DNA of 64,000 nt from Neoalteromonas facilis (GTDB lineage Bacteria; Pseudomonadota; Gammaproteobacteria; Enterobacterales; Alteromonadaceae), in NCBI RefSeq assembly GCF_002807665.1, contig NZ_PEAY01000006.1, forward strand, positions 1 through 64,000, in the 5' to 3' direction. Every line of letters begins with the position of its first letter. Within the stretch, counting starts at the first letter, position 1. A program made the translations under genes and the position numbers. Positions 46,764 through 57,252 of this stretch are shown here, piece after piece. The notes under the pieces are model-generated. The model made no database searches. It saw only the letters and a list, made by a program, of their open reading frames with translations, and was not told the DNA's origin.

Positions 46764-49196
46764 TCAGTGCTGACGCCTCTTCGCATTAGATTTCTTTTTC
46801 TTACTACCGCCTTTGCGAGCCGCCGGTTTATGCGGCTCACCGTCGCGTGTGCCTGACGGTTTGCGTGGAGATTTCGACGCGCCGCTCCCTTTTTTGCCAT
46901 GCGACCGTTTAGATTGCCGCTCGTCTTTGTGGCCGCCGCTTCGCGATTGTGATTTTGGCGCAGGCTTTTCAGATGATTTAACCGACACACTGCGTTTACC
47001 ACTGCTGCGTTTGCGCTCGCGATGCGGTAAATCCAAAATCAAATCAATTTTCCGGTCATCCAAGTTCACCGAAGCCACTTTGACTGACACGGTATCGCCC
47101 AAGCGATAAACACGCCCAAAGGTTTCACCGATTAAGCACTGTTTAACTTCATCAAAATGGTAGTAGTCATTTTCGAGTGACGTAATGTGGACTAAGCCAT
47201 CGATATGATATTCCGTAAGGCGGATAAATAAGCCAAAGTTTGTGACTGACGCGACAACGCCTTCGAAACTATCGCCCACATGATCAAGCATAAATTCGCA
47301 CTTCAGCCAATCTGCCACATCACGCGTAGCGTCATCTGCACGGCGCTCGGTCATTGAGCACTGTTCACCTAATTGCTCAACCTCTTCAACGCTATAGCTC
47401 TTACCGCCAGTTGCAGGGCGTTTACCTGCCTGTTTGGCTAGCACAGCTTTAATCGCACGGTGCACAACCAAATCTGGATAACGGCGTATAGGTGACGTGA
47501 AATGCGCATAGGCCTCTAGCGCTAAGCCAAAGTGACCAATATTGTCACAATCGTATACCGCTTGTTTCATTGAGCGTAACAACATGGTTTGGATCAATTC
47601 CTGATCCGGACGGTTCATGGTTTGCGTCACGACTTCAGTGAAATCTCGCGGTTCTGCATCGGGGTGAATATGGTGATGAATGCCGACTTCCGCTAAATAC
47701 GACGTAAAGGTAGTCAAACGCTCAGGATCGGGTCTGTCGTGCACACGGTACAATGCTGGCGCTTCATGTTTTTCTAAGAATTTAGCTGCACACACGTTGG
47801 CTGCAATCATACATTCTTCGATTAACTTGTGTGCGTCGTTACGCACAAGCTGCACAATGTTTTCGATTTTACGCTGAGCATTGAAGACAAACTTTGACTC
47901 ATTCGTCTCAAATTCAATTGCCCCGCGATGAGTACGGCTTTTCTTCAACGCTTTAAATAAACGATACAACTCCTGTAAATTACTCACATTGTCGTCGTAT
48001 CGTTGGATCAATTTGGGGTCGCCCTGCAGAATCGCCCAAACCTTGTTATAGGTAAGGCGAGCCTTGGAATTCATCACCGCTTCATAAAACTGATAATTTT
48101 GGATCTTTCCCTGTGCACTGATGGTCATTTCACACACCATGCACAAACGGTCAACATCAGGGTTTAATGAACACAGACCATTCGAGAGTACTTCTGGCAA
48201 CATTGGCACAACCTGTTCCGGAAAATAGACCGAATTGCCGCGCTTTTGCGCTTCAGTATCCAACGCGGTGCCATTGCGTACGTAATAGCTAACATCCGCG
48301 ATGGCTACCCAAAGCTGCCAGCCACCATTATCCAACGGCTCACAGTAAACCGCATCGTCAAAGTCGCGCGCATCTTCACCGTCAATGGTGACAAGCCCTA
48401 ACGAACGCAGATCCATGCGATTCTTCTTCGCTTTCTCTTCAACTTCAGGACTCAACTTTTCAACTTGCTTAGTAACGCCCTCAGGCCAAACATGAGGAAT
48501 ATCAAAACTGCGCAGTGCCATTTCGATTTCCATGCCCGGTGCCATATGCTCACCTAACACTTCGGTGACATTACCAATGGGATTGATACTGCGACGTGGA
48601 CGCTGCGTGATCTCAACCACCACAACATGCCCTTGACGCGCGCCATGACTATTCTCAGGCGGGATCAATATTTCAAATGGAATACGACTATCATCGGGGA
48701 TGACTAATCCCACACCGTGCTCCATAAAGTAGCGCCCAACGAGCGGCTCTGAACGCGGCTCAATCACTCGCATGATCCGCGCTTCCGGGCGGCCTTTGCG
48801 GTCCGTTCCCGATATCTGTGCTTCAACCACATCATCATGCAACAAGACTTGCATCTGGCCAGCGCTGATAAACAGGTCTTTCTCACCTTTCTCAGGGCGT
48901 AAAAAACCGTAGCCATCTCGATGACCAATAACACGCCCAACAACGGTTTCTTTTATATCGGCGACGACGTATTTCTTTTGCCGCGTAAATTGAACCTGAC
49001 CTTCTCGCTCCATCGCTCGCAAACGGCGCTGCACGCCAATGCGCTCAGGTTCACTGTTGGCGTGAACACGATGACAGATGTCTAAAAAAGACAGTGGAGA
49101 TCCACTTTCTTTCATTATTTCGATTAGGTATTCGCGGCTGGCTACCGGATTCTCGTATTGAGATTTCTCACGCTGGTAATGCGGGTCATCACTCAT
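46764..49196 (-). CDS. rnr: Exoribonuclease R
   Basis: RNase R degrades structured RNA 3' to 5'. The order is a helix-turn-helix region (about 20-75), two cold-shock domains ([37 protein letters not shown]), the RNB catalytic domain with [14 protein letters not shown] and its metal-binding aspartates near 275-285, then an S1 domain ([20 protein letters not shown]). A long basic tail rich in Lys, Arg, Ser and Gly runs from about 730 to 810, typical of RNase R but long here. The ATG is the family start ([20 protein letters not shown]). The gene heads the rnr-rlmB unit. Confidence 0.97.
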   Translation of the reverse strand: MSDDPHYQREKSQYENPVASREYLIEIMKESGSPLSFLDICHRVHANSEPERIGVQRRLRAMEREGQVQFTRQKKYVVADIKETVVGRVIGHRDGYGFLRPEKGEKDLFISAGQMQVLLHDDVVEAQISGTDRKGRPEARIMRVIEPRSEPLVGRYFMEHGVGLVIPDDSRIPFEILIPPENSHGARQGHVVVVEITQRPRRSINPIGNVTEVLGEHMAPGMEIEMALRSFDIPHVWPEGVTKQVEKLSPEVEEKAKKNRMDLRSLGLVTIDGEDARDFDDAVYCEPLDNGGWQLWVAIADVSYYVRNGTALDTEAQKRGNSVYFPEQVVPMLPEVLSNGLCSLNPDVDRLCMVCEMTISAQGKIQNYQFYEAVMNSKARLTYNKVWAILQGDPKLIQRYDDNVSNLQELYRLFKALKKSRTHRGAIEFETNESKFVFNAQRKIENIVQLVRNDAHKLIEECMIAANVCAAKFLEKHEAPALYRVHDRPDPERLTTFTSYLAEVGIHHHIHPDAEPRDFTEVVTQTMNRPDQELIQTMLLRSMKQAVYDCDNIGHFGLALEAYAHFTSPIRRYPDLVVHRAIKAVLAKQAGKRPATGGKSYSVEEVEQLGEQCSMTERRADDATRDVADWLKCEFMLDHVGDSFEGVVASVTNFGLFIRLTEYHIDGLVHITSLENDYYHFDEVKQCLIGETFGRVYRLGDTVSVKVASVNLDDRKIDLILDLPHRERKRSSGKRSVSVKSSEKPAPKSQSRSGGHKDERQSKRSHGKKGSGASKSPRKPSGTRDGEPHKPAARKGGSKKKKSNAKRRQH

Positions 49197-49271
49197 TTAG
49201 GGGGATCGCTTATTTCATGCATGAACGCATTATAACTCAATGTCGCGTCCTGCGTGTTGAATTCTTACTGA

Positions 49272-49931
49272 TTAACTGTCGAGGGGTTTTCGCGCAGCTT
49301 TGACCGCCTTTGGATGCATGAGCTTCTCAAGCTCTGATAACTGATGCGCTATTCGAGCATGGACTTCTTTATCATTGGTGATAGCGTTGTATAGCCAATG
49401 ATAGCTGTCCTGATAATCATACGGGCTACCATGACCCGCAATGAACAAATCGGCCAGTTGCATTTGAGCTTTCATGTTACCTAATGCTGATGCCTCGCGC
49501 AGATATATAACTGCTCGGGATTTATCTTCCTGTACTAACGTTCCATTGGCGTAGTAACGACCTAATTGTTCCAGCGCAGCTGGTAGGCCCTGATTCGCCG
49601 AGTCACGCATTAATTCGATGCCACGTTCAGGATCGGCTTCTACACAAACGCCCCACGCCAACATATCGCCCCATAGGAACTGATAAGCTGGCACTGACAA
49701 CACTTCTGCGCGCGCTTCAATGTCCTGTACCAATTGACATCGGTCCATCACAACACGATCTAAGTGCTCGTTGGCGTTGATCAAACCAATCAGTTCGTCC
49801 TGAGAATACAGCTGAACCGCTTTCACCTCTTGCGCCAACGCGACGGGAGCAGAGCCACACATCACCACAACGCCTAGCAAAGTAGCGCTAACCGCTTGAG
49901 AAAATGTCTTGAAAGTAATGTGATGTCTCAT
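49272..49931 (-). CDS. Secreted Sel1/TPR-repeat protein
   Basis: A 219-residue protein with a signal peptide (MCGSAPVALA|Q near residue 34) and two or three Sel1-like repeats, for example GLPAALEQLGRYYANGTLVQ and NMKAQMQLADLFIAGHGSPY. The N-terminal half contains a conserved-looking DRCQLVQDIEARAEVL region. The ATG at 49931 is preceded by AGG; a GTG 11 codons upstream is also in frame. It lies 75 bases after rnr's start on the same strand and is probably transcribed ahead of it. Function unknown. Confidence 0.82.
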   Translation of the reverse strand: MRHHITFKTFSQAVSATLLGVVVMCGSAPVALAQEVKAVQLYSQDELIGLINANEHLDRVVMDRCQLVQDIEARAEVLSVPAYQFLWGDMLAWGVCVEADPERGIELMRDSANQGLPAALEQLGRYYANGTLVQEDKSRAVIYLREASALGNMKAQMQLADLFIAGHGSPYDYQDSYHWLYNAITNDKEVHARIAHQLSELEKLMHPKAVKAARKPLDS

Positions 49932-50024
49932 AAGCCTGAATATTATTAATCGGTGGATATACACTCAATTTGTTATCGGCGACCAAACCGACGACTTGAG
50001 CATAACCCGGTCGTTGCCGCTCGT

Positions 50025-50267
50025 TTAATTGAGCCTTGGGCTTAATGCCATGCGCAAACGCTGCGCTTGCTCAATTAAATCGTGTCCAAGATCAGTTAAA
50101 TAACCGCCATCTCGTTGAGTAATAATGCCTTTGGAATAAAGACGCTCAGCCGCGTCAATCACAGACTGATTCGCATCATGATGGATCTTCAGCCCTTGCA
50201 TAAGGCTGTCAGTTGGGAACTTCAATAATAAATTTAACTCATCCAACATATCTGAGGTAAATGACAT
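50025..50267 (-). CDS. Small conserved protein of the TIGR02647 type
   Basis: An 80-residue cytosolic protein: FTSDMLDELNLLLKFPTDS, GLKIHHDANQSVIDAAERLY, and KGIITQRDGGYLTDLGHDL. It is recognised as the short conserved hypothetical family TIGR02647 found in Pseudomonas, Vibrio and Alteromonas. The DGGYLTDLG segment resembles a winged-helix wing, suggesting nucleic-acid binding, but no function is known. It lies between two short same-strand genes. Confidence 0.72.
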   Translation of the reverse strand: MSFTSDMLDELNLLLKFPTDSLMQGLKIHHDANQSVIDAAERLYSKGIITQRDGGYLTDLGHDLIEQAQRLRMALSPRLN

Positions 50268-50280
50268 GCACTACTCCACA

Positions 50281-50793
50281 TCAGGAAGATGTTCGCGTGT
50301 AGATCCCCATAAACAACGTAGACCATTCATCGCTTTCATCTAATTTATATTGCCAATGCTGGGTAACCGTCCCACCAGGCTGGGGCTGCCACGTTATTCT
50401 GTGCGTTGCAGCATTACCTTCAGCATCAGTGACTTTGCTTGATAAAACCATACTTCCTTGCTCAATACCACCGCTTAATTTCAATACCGTTCCATTTTTA
50501 TCCATCCAGGTTTGGTGCCACTGTCCTGTGCTTTTATCATAAGCATTTAAACTCGCGCCATAAGGTGTTCCATTGACTTTATAGTCTTCAGTTAAAACAC
50601 AGCCGTCATATGCCTGCGCAATAGTATTAGTGCCGGCTATGCTGCCGTCAGGCTGAGTGACTTGCCAATCCCCCAGCCAGAAATCAAATTGCCGATATTC
50701 CTCAGTTTCACAGGCGCTAGCAACTGCACCCGCAGATTGAAACAAACTGCATAACATCAGCATGCCAAACAACAATCCTTTCATTCTCAACAT
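50281..50793 (-). CDS. Secreted DUF1579-like protein
   Basis: A 170-residue protein with a signal peptide (about 1-26, ending AVA|S). The mature part has FDFWLGDWQVTQPDGSIAGT, a start typical of lipocalin-like DUF1579/THAP4-type beta-barrels, followed by LTEDYKVNGTPYGASLNAYD and WHQTWMDKNGTVLKLSGG. The role is unknown; the fold suggests binding of a small ligand. It lies 121 bases from the divergent ubiD gene. The first residues MLRMKG include an alternative ATG three codons on. Confidence 0.7.
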   Translation of the reverse strand: MLRMKGLLFGMLMLCSLFQSAGAVASACETEEYRQFDFWLGDWQVTQPDGSIAGTNTIAQAYDGCVLTEDYKVNGTPYGASLNAYDKSTGQWHQTWMDKNGTVLKLSGGIEQGSMVLSSKVTDAEGNAATHRITWQPQPGGTVTQHWQYKLDESDEWSTLFMGIYTRTSS

Positions 50794-50914
50794 TTTTTAA
50801 CTCCCTCGCCCCTTGGCTAAATAATGGAAATGCATTTCAGAATGATCAGAAATACGGTTTAGCTGGTATACTCGCTTACCATAAAAAGTAGCCACAAACC
50901 TCAATCTCTTCAAT

Positions 50915-52384
50915 ATGCAATATAAAGACCTACGCGATTTCATCCAAAAATTGGAGCAACGCGGCGAATTAAAGCGCGTCTCAATACCTGTTGATACCGA
51001 TCTTGAAATGACTGAGATTGCCGATCGGACCCTACGTGCTGGAGGCCCAGCGATATTGTTTGAAAACCCCAAAAACAGCGATATTCCTGTTTTGGCGAAT
51101 TTATTCGGTACTCCACAACGCGTAGCGTTAGGTATGGGGCAAACATCCGTTTCTGCGCTGCGAGATGTGGGCAAACTGCTGGCGTACCTAAAAGAGCCCG
51201 AGCCACCGAAAGGATTAAAAGATCTGTGGGAAAAATTACCGGTCTTTAAGCAAGTGCTGAATATGCCGGCAAAAGTCTTGAAAAAAGCCCCTTGTCAGGA
51301 AAACATCATCAGTGCAGATGATGTCGATTTATCAAAACTCCCCATTCAACGATGCTGGCCCGGCGACGCTGCGCCATTAATCACGTGGGGACTCACGGTT
51401 ACCAAAGGCCCGCATAAGAAAAGGCAAAACTTAGGGATTTATCGCCAACAAGTCATAGCCAAGAACAAAGTCATCATGCGTTGGCTCTCCCATCGCGGTG
51501 GTGCATTGGATTTTCGTGAATGGTGCCAGCAAAACCCGAATAAGCCCTATCCTGTCTCCGTTGCGCTGGGTGCAGATCCAGCCACAATATTAGGCGCGGT
51601 AACCCCTGTTCCAGATACCTTATCTGAATACGCGTTTGCTGGGTTATTACGCGGTGATAAAACGGAAGTCGTGAAGTCGATCAGCAATGATTTACAAGTA
51701 CCCGCCTCCGCTGAAATTGTCTTGGAAGGCTATATTCAACCCGGAGAAACAGCACCTGAAGGCCCTTATGGCGACCATACTGGCTACTACAACGAAGTAG
51801 ATGAATTCCCTGTATTCACCGTGACCCACATTACGCACCGTGATAATCCTATCTATCATTCAACATACACTGGCCGTCCACCCGATGAGCCCGCCATTTT
51901 AGGCGTTGCCTTGAATGAAGTATTTGTACCTATTTTGCAAAAACAATTTCCAGAGATTGTCGACTTTTATCTGCCGCCGGAAGGATGTTCCTACCGCATG
52001 GCGATTGTGACCATGAAGAAGCAATACCCGGGTCATGCCAAGCGAGTCATGCTTGGTGTGTGGTCGTTTTTACGTCAGTTCATGTATACAAAATTTGTCA
52101 TTGTGTGTGATGACGATGTTGATGCACGCAATTGGGAAGATGTTATTTGGGCGATCACAACGCGTATGGATCCAACGCGCGATACGACGTTAATTGATAA
52201 TACTCCTATTGATTATCTGGATTTTGCCTCACCCGTGTCTGGCCTCGGCTCTAAAATGGGTTTAGATGCCACGAATAAGATGCCAGGAGAGACCGATCGC
52301 GAATGGGGAACCCCCATTGTCATGGATGAAGCGGTAAAAACGCGTGTTGACGCAATTTGGGATGAGCTGGATTTGTTGTCATAA
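50915..52384 (+). CDS. ubiD: 3-octaprenyl-4-hydroxybenzoate carboxy-lyase
   Basis: UbiD decarboxylates polyprenyl-4-hydroxybenzoate in ubiquinone synthesis with prenylated FMN made by UbiX. The 489-residue protein shows [20 protein letters not shown], the [10 protein letters not shown] cofactor loop, [10 protein letters not shown], and [20 protein letters not shown] with catalytic Glu/Asp residues. It ends in the usual [20 protein letters not shown]. It is upstream of fre, the E. coli gene order. Confidence 0.97.
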   Translation: MQYKDLRDFIQKLEQRGELKRVSIPVDTDLEMTEIADRTLRAGGPAILFENPKNSDIPVLANLFGTPQRVALGMGQTSVSALRDVGKLLAYLKEPEPPKGLKDLWEKLPVFKQVLNMPAKVLKKAPCQENIISADDVDLSKLPIQRCWPGDAAPLITWGLTVTKGPHKKRQNLGIYRQQVIAKNKVIMRWLSHRGGALDFREWCQQNPNKPYPVSVALGADPATILGAVTPVPDTLSEYAFAGLLRGDKTEVVKSISNDLQVPASAEIVLEGYIQPGETAPEGPYGDHTGYYNEVDEFPVFTVTHITHRDNPIYHSTYTGRPPDEPAILGVALNEVFVPILQKQFPEIVDFYLPPEGCSYRMAIVTMKKQYPGHAKRVMLGVWSFLRQFMYTKFVIVCDDDVDARNWEDVIWAITTRMDPTRDTTLIDNTPIDYLDFASPVSGLGSKMGLDATNKMPGETDREWGTPIVMDEAVKTRVDAIWDELDLLS

Positions 52385-52443
52385 TAGCAGTTTAGTCGTG
52401 AGCCTTTGCTCACCTTGAAAGTTAAAAAGAGAAGTATAGTTAA

Positions 52444-53139
52444 ATGGCGCCTAGCACCTGTAAAATTGAAAGTATTACACCGCTCACCAAAGTGGTTTAT
52501 GAAGTAATTTTAGCTCCCGAGCAACCTATGGAATTCACGGCAGGACAATATGTCAAAGTCGTCATGAACGAAGGTGACGAACGTCCATTTTCGATTGCCA
52601 ACCCACCTCATGAGAATAACAAATTGGTGCTGCAAATAGGTGCCACGCAAGATAACCCTTACGCGTGGGAAGTGATGGAAAAGTTAAGAGCGAGTGAAAC
52701 TATCACGGTCTCTGCACCTACAGGCAACGCGTACGTTAGAGTCTCAGACCGCCCGCTACTGCTTATTGCTGGCGGAACCGGTTTTTCCTATACCTTTTCC
52801 ATCTTGAAATCGGTGTTACATAACACGCCTGATAAAGTCATAAATTTTTATTGGGGCGTGCGTCACATTGAAGACTTGTATTATGTTGATCAACTCAACA
52901 CTTTAGCATCGCAACACAAAGGCTTTACCTTTTATCCAGTTGTCGAATTTGCTGAAGCTGAATGGCAAGGGCTAACAGGTTGGGTACACAAAGCAGTTAT
53001 GCAAAATCAACCTGATTTATTAGCGCATGATGTATACGTTGCCGGTCGATTTGATATGGCCAAAACCATTCGCGATGACTTTACTGATATGGGCTTGCCT
53101 GCTAACCAATTATTTGGTGACGCATTCGACTATATTTAA
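52444..53139 (+). CDS. fre: NAD(P)H-flavin reductase
   Basis: Fre reduces free flavins (FMN, riboflavin) with NAD(P)H. The 231-residue ferredoxin-reductase-like protein has a flavin-binding RPFSIAN motif near 47-53, the NAD-binding LLIAGGTGFSYTFSIL near 101-116, YWGVRHIEDLYYVD, and a terminal VYVAGRFDMAKTIRDDF plus LFGDAFDYI. It starts 59 bases after ubiD, as in many gammaproteobacteria; the reduced flavin may serve the UbiX/UbiD system (inference). Confidence 0.95.
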   Translation: MAPSTCKIESITPLTKVVYEVILAPEQPMEFTAGQYVKVVMNEGDERPFSIANPPHENNKLVLQIGATQDNPYAWEVMEKLRASETITVSAPTGNAYVRVSDRPLLLIAGGTGFSYTFSILKSVLHNTPDKVINFYWGVRHIEDLYYVDQLNTLASQHKGFTFYPVVEFAEAEWQGLTGWVHKAVMQNQPDLLAHDVYVAGRFDMAKTIRDDFTDMGLPANQLFGDAFDYI

Positions 53140-53253
53140 GCGCGCAATGTGTTGGCGTTAGCGTAAATTATTCATCGTTAGGACTTCAAAAGTTGACGCG
53201 ATTGGATTATTTTTAGCGCAGAATAAAAACTAAAACATAACAAGGACGTTTCA

Positions 53254-56200
53254 ATGCTCTCTCTTCGATTAAGCATTCGAACTGCATTGCTATCTGCTTG
53301 CAGCTTCACAGCCATTGCCGCCAACCATCCAATACTAGATGCAGCCCAAATAGCTGCGGATAAACCTGAAGTATCCATTACCTATGTTAACGGCCAAAAA
53401 GCCACCATTAGAAATACAAGTACTCAACAACGCTATATTGTTGAGCTCAAGGGCCCCAGTCTTTCAGCTTATTCAAATCAGTTAAGCAAAAAGCTGCATA
53501 AGCAAAGTTCTCGCTTTAATACCGAACTAGTGCAGCAGCATCAAGCGATAGAGCAGCAACAACGCTCTGTCATTAGTGCACTGAATCAAGTCGCACCAAC
53601 GGTCAAAGCCACGCACCAGTTTGCCAATAGTCTCAACGCAATTGCCATTACAGCATCCGCAAAGGAATTAAAGGCCATTCAGCAACTGCCTGAGGTACTG
53701 CGCATTCACGAAGACCGCGTAAAAATGACCACATTGGATACTAGCGTTGGCCTTATCAACGCCGACACAGCGTGGTTGTTAACGGATGGACAAGGTGAAA
53801 CCTTAACTGGTAGCGGCGTAAAAGTTGCCATATTGGATACCGGTATCGATTATAGCCACGACGCTTTAGGTGGGTGTTTTGGCGAAGGCTGTAAAGTGGT
53901 TGACGGCTATGACTTTGCCTACAACGACGCTGACCCAATGGACGTAGATGGTCACGGTACTCATGTTGCAGGGATTGTCGCAGGCAATAACGCGAGCATT
54001 AAAGGAGTTGCACCGGACGCAACCTTATATGCCTATAAAGTGCTCAACGACTATGGAAGCGGCTATACATCAGACATTATCGCCGGCATTGAGCGAGCGC
54101 TAGACCCTGACCAGAACCCGGCTACCGATGATCGCGTAGACGTTATCAATATGAGTTTAGGTGGCCCAGGTGATGCTGACGATGCATTAAGTCAAGCGAC
54201 CAACAATGCGGTAGCGGCGGGTGTTATCGTGACGGTGGCTGCGGGTAATGGCGGTTCATACAACGATATCCCAAACACATCACCGGCATCGGCAAGTGAC
54301 GCTATAACGGTTGCGTCATCCACTAAATCGGATGAAATGTCTGACTTTAGTTCAAAAGGTGACAGTTCACGAGCAGCTCCACTAAAGCCCGAAGTCACAG
54401 CGCCAGGCAGTAGCATTTTTAGCTCATTACCGAACAACGAATACGACTATCTAAGTGGCACAAGTATGGCGTCTCCGCATGTGGCAGGTGCGGCGGCTAT
54501 TCTGCGTCAGTATTTACCTGATGCCTCGCCCGCCGAAATCAAAGCACGCTTAATGGCAAGCGCCGCCGACTTAAATGCAAACCCATTTGTGCAAGGCAGC
54601 GGTAAGATCCTTGTTGATCTTGCGCTGTCTGCGACGATATCGGTACCGCAAGGGGTTCTAGACCTTGGCAATATTACCCAAGCAGACGGTGAATATTCAG
54701 ATACGCTTCAACTGACAATCTTCAATTATTCCGATGAGCCTCAAACTCTTGAACTGGAAGAAACGTTGCCTATCAGCCAAGGGGTTAACATCACATTGCC
54801 CGACAGTTTTGTCGTTAACGCGAATAGTCAGATCACCTTAGACATTCCAGTCACCATTGAAGATGTAAGCACGTTAGTACCTAGTGAAAATAGCAACGCT
54901 ATTCTGCACGGCAAGATTGCCATTTACGCAGGCGAAAATCAGTCAGAGCCAGTTACTTATATTGCTACCGCACTGCAAAAAGCTCTAGAAATAAACCTAT
55001 CGCATGATCACACTGGCAGTATGGATATATGGCTGTCCGAGGAAGGTGTTGGCAATGGTTCAAGTTACTATACTATTCCAGCAAATACCGACACCACGCT
55101 AAAAATGGTGCCAGGTTCTTACCATTTGGTAACCTCTTTCTTTGGCATCAACTTCAATAATACCAATGCCCCCATTCCAGACGTAAGCGGGTTCTCTGAA
55201 GCCTTTCACGTCTCTAACGTGACCTTGGATAGCAATCAAAATATTCATATCAGCACACAAGATATTGTTCATAGCTTTGGTATCCATCAAGTTAAAAATG
55301 GCAACGAAGATTTGATTGCTAGTGGCCAAACGCAAATTGGTATGCACGGCTTGCAACTTGATGTGGGCAGTTTTGATTTTGGCGCTATCGCGTTCGGTGG
55401 CAACACGATGAAATATTATGGCCTGAATGCCGTACCTGAAAATACGCGTGTTGGCTACTACTCGTTAGCTGAAATTGAAAATAGCAGCGAGCAAACCACT
55501 ATTACCTATCCCGCCATTACGATGCCGAGTGAAGATGTGTCATCGCACCTAATAGCATTAGATTTGGAAGACGCCGATTTAAGAACGCTATCAAAACCCA
55601 GCCAGTTACCTGAACAGGTTAACTCAATGCGTTACTTGGTTCGCACGACGAGAGGCGTTGGCCTTATTGATGAACTTGAAGATACATCTGAAATTCAGGT
55701 GTTGGTTCCAGAAAGTCAATACCGAGATGGACAGTATGAATTCAGCTTCCTTGATAGTGTAAACAACACCGAATGGAATGAAAAAACCGCCGCCGGCTTT
55801 GCACGATTCACCTTTACTGGATCTGGCGAGATGCGCAACTTCACATTACTAGACAACTATCAATTTGATTCGACAACATCGCCTTTACTACTGTCGAGTG
55901 GCCTTTATTGGTCTCAAGCGTTGCAGTTTAACAACGGCGTTATCGAAGATGGTTATACGTATGGCGTTCTTCAATATGAATATGAACATTATTTACGCGA
56001 CTCGCTGGCGAACGGTTATGGAGAACCAAACGACATCATGCTGGAATGGGTTTGTGGCGAACAAACTAGCGATGCCATTTCATTTTTCGCTGATGGTGCT
56101 CGCACAATACCAACCGATGTCTGTGACACACCGCTAGCGCGCATCCTATTTCCGTCATTGAACGATGGGCAAACCGTGTGGTCCTCAGTCGAATCGCAAG

Positions 56201-57180
56201 TTGCCTATGTTGACGGTTACCAGATAGTGCCCACGATCCAAGCACTGATGATCGAAAACAATCATCGGTTCGCCTCAGAGCAAGCCATTGATCAGATTAA
56301 CGATCGTTTATATATCGCGCCTAGCAACCTCGATTACTATCAGTTGATAAACGTAGAGTATCGATTATCGAACAGCGACGATTGGACGCCGCTCACGTTA
56401 AATGAAGAAGTCAGCAACGTAGGCTCGTTTTTCAATTTACCCATGTTTTTCGGTGAACACGTAATGAGCTTACGGATCACCATTGATAATAGCGTTACGC
56501 ATACGTTGAACGACTTTATTGCGATTGGCTCTGATACGGGTTCCGCCAATGATGTTGATGAGGATGGTATCCCTAACGACAGTGACACGGATAACGACAA
56601 TGATGGTTTTGACGATAGCGTGGATGCTTTCCCATTCAACCCAAATGAATGGCTAGACTCCGATGAAGACGGTATCGGCAACAACGCAGACAATGATGAC
56701 GACAATGATGGATATGCGGATGCAGAAGACGCATTTCCATTAGATGCCAGTGAATGGCTAGACACTGACAATGACGGTATCGGTAATAACGCCGATGAAG
56801 ACGATGACAACGACGGAGTAGAAGACGCACTTGACGCATTCCCACTGGATGCTAACGAATCTGTCGATACTGACAACGACGGAATAGGCAATAACGCCGA
56901 CACCGATGATGATGGCGATGGGGTAAGTGATAGTGCTGATGCCTTCCCATTAGATCCAACAGAAACAACCGATACCGATGGTGATGGCATAGGCAATAAT
57001 GCGGACAATGACGATGACGGTGATGGTGTGCCTGATAGTGCTGATGCCTACCCTCTTGACCCATCGCGTAGCGCACGCCCACAGACGACACAATCAGAAA
57101 GTGGCGGTGGCAGTCTGCATGTGTTGCTGACATTTTTAACGCTAGCGGTAATTCGTCGACGTTTTAAAAATTTACGTTAA
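53254..57180 (+). CDS. Large secreted subtilisin-like protease with TSP3 repeats and GlyGly-CTERM anchor
   Basis: A 1308-residue exported serine protease. A signal peptide (to about 22) and an I9 inhibitor/propeptide region (about 48-145) precede the S8 domain with Asp195 (AILDTGID), His234 (GHGTHVAG) and Ser404 (GTSMASPH). Long beta-rich domains follow to about 1090. About five thrombospondin type 3 calcium-binding repeats (about 1100-1265) come next, then a C-terminal GlyGly-CTERM signal (GGGSLHVL, hydrophobic helix, IRRRFKNLR). Such tails are processed by rhombosortase after type II secretion; neither system is in the window. Alteromonads use such proteases to degrade external protein. Confidence 0.93.
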   Translation: MLSLRLSIRTALLSACSFTAIAANHPILDAAQIAADKPEVSITYVNGQKATIRNTSTQQRYIVELKGPSLSAYSNQLSKKLHKQSSRFNTELVQQHQAIEQQQRSVISALNQVAPTVKATHQFANSLNAIAITASAKELKAIQQLPEVLRIHEDRVKMTTLDTSVGLINADTAWLLTDGQGETLTGSGVKVAILDTGIDYSHDALGGCFGEGCKVVDGYDFAYNDADPMDVDGHGTHVAGIVAGNNASIKGVAPDATLYAYKVLNDYGSGYTSDIIAGIERALDPDQNPATDDRVDVINMSLGGPGDADDALSQATNNAVAAGVIVTVAAGNGGSYNDIPNTSPASASDAITVASSTKSDEMSDFSSKGDSSRAAPLKPEVTAPGSSIFSSLPNNEYDYLSGTSMASPHVAGAAAILRQYLPDASPAEIKARLMASAADLNANPFVQGSGKILVDLALSATISVPQGVLDLGNITQADGEYSDTLQLTIFNYSDEPQTLELEETLPISQGVNITLPDSFVVNANSQITLDIPVTIEDVSTLVPSENSNAILHGKIAIYAGENQSEPVTYIATALQKALEINLSHDHTGSMDIWLSEEGVGNGSSYYTIPANTDTTLKMVPGSYHLVTSFFGINFNNTNAPIPDVSGFSEAFHVSNVTLDSNQNIHISTQDIVHSFGIHQVKNGNEDLIASGQTQIGMHGLQLDVGSFDFGAIAFGGNTMKYYGLNAVPENTRVGYYSLAEIENSSEQTTITYPAITMPSEDVSSHLIALDLEDADLRTLSKPSQLPEQVNSMRYLVRTTRGVGLIDELEDTSEIQVLVPESQYRDGQYEFSFLDSVNNTEWNEKTAAGFARFTFTGSGEMRNFTLLDNYQFDSTTSPLLLSSGLYWSQALQFNNGVIEDGYTYGVLQYEYEHYLRDSLANGYGEPNDIMLEWVCGEQTSDAISFFADGARTIPTDVCDTPLARILFPSLNDGQTVWSSVESQVAYVDGYQIVPTIQALMIENNHRFASEQAIDQINDRLYIAPSNLDYYQLINVEYRLSNSDDWTPLTLNEEVSNVGSFFNLPMFFGEHVMSLRITIDNSVTHTLNDFIAIGSDTGSANDVDEDGIPNDSDTDNDNDGFDDSVDAFPFNPNEWLDSDEDGIGNNADNDDDNDGYADAEDAFPLDASEWLDTDNDGIGNNADEDDDNDGVEDALDAFPLDANESVDTDNDGIGNNADTDDDGDGVSDSADAFPLDPTETTDTDGDGIGNNADNDDDGDGVPDSADAYPLDPSRSARPQTTQSESGGGSLHVLLTFLTLAVIRRRFKNLR
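56550..57060 (+). repeat. Thrombospondin type 3 calcium-binding repeats
   Basis: Asp/Asn/Gly-rich units of the form DTDNDGIGNNADxDDDxDG, each followed by DAFPLDxxE, recur about every 33 residues, five times. The DNA repeat units are similar but not identical. The antisense Ser-rich reading frame over this region is a by-product and is not a gene. Confidence 0.9.
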
Positions 57181-57204
57181 GCTAACTTGCGTCAATTTTC
57201 GTAT

Positions 57205-57240
57205 GCAGTAGGGTAATACCCCATTACCTTACTGCTTCTT
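57205..57240 (+). terminator. Intrinsic terminator after the subtilase gene
   Basis: GCAGTA-G-GGTAAT pairs with ATTACC-T-TACTGC (13 bp counting one G-T pair) around the loop ACCCC, followed by TTCTTT. It ends 13 bases before the next ATG, so the M28 gene either depends on read-through or has its own start nearby. Confidence 0.75.
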
Positions 57241-57252
57241 TGAGGATATCGC

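Noticed and set aside
46754..47109. Open frames over the basic tail of rnr
   Set aside because: They are produced by the low-complexity Lys/Arg/Ser codons of the RNase R C-terminus.
50797..51206. Minus-strand open frames overlapping the start of ubiD
   Set aside because: They lie inside the well-supported ubiD gene and show no domain or ribosome-binding site.
56340..57008. Long Ser-rich minus-strand reading frame
   Set aside because: It is the antisense of the Asp-rich TSP3 repeats of the subtilase; its composition comes from the GAC/GAT codons on the other strand.
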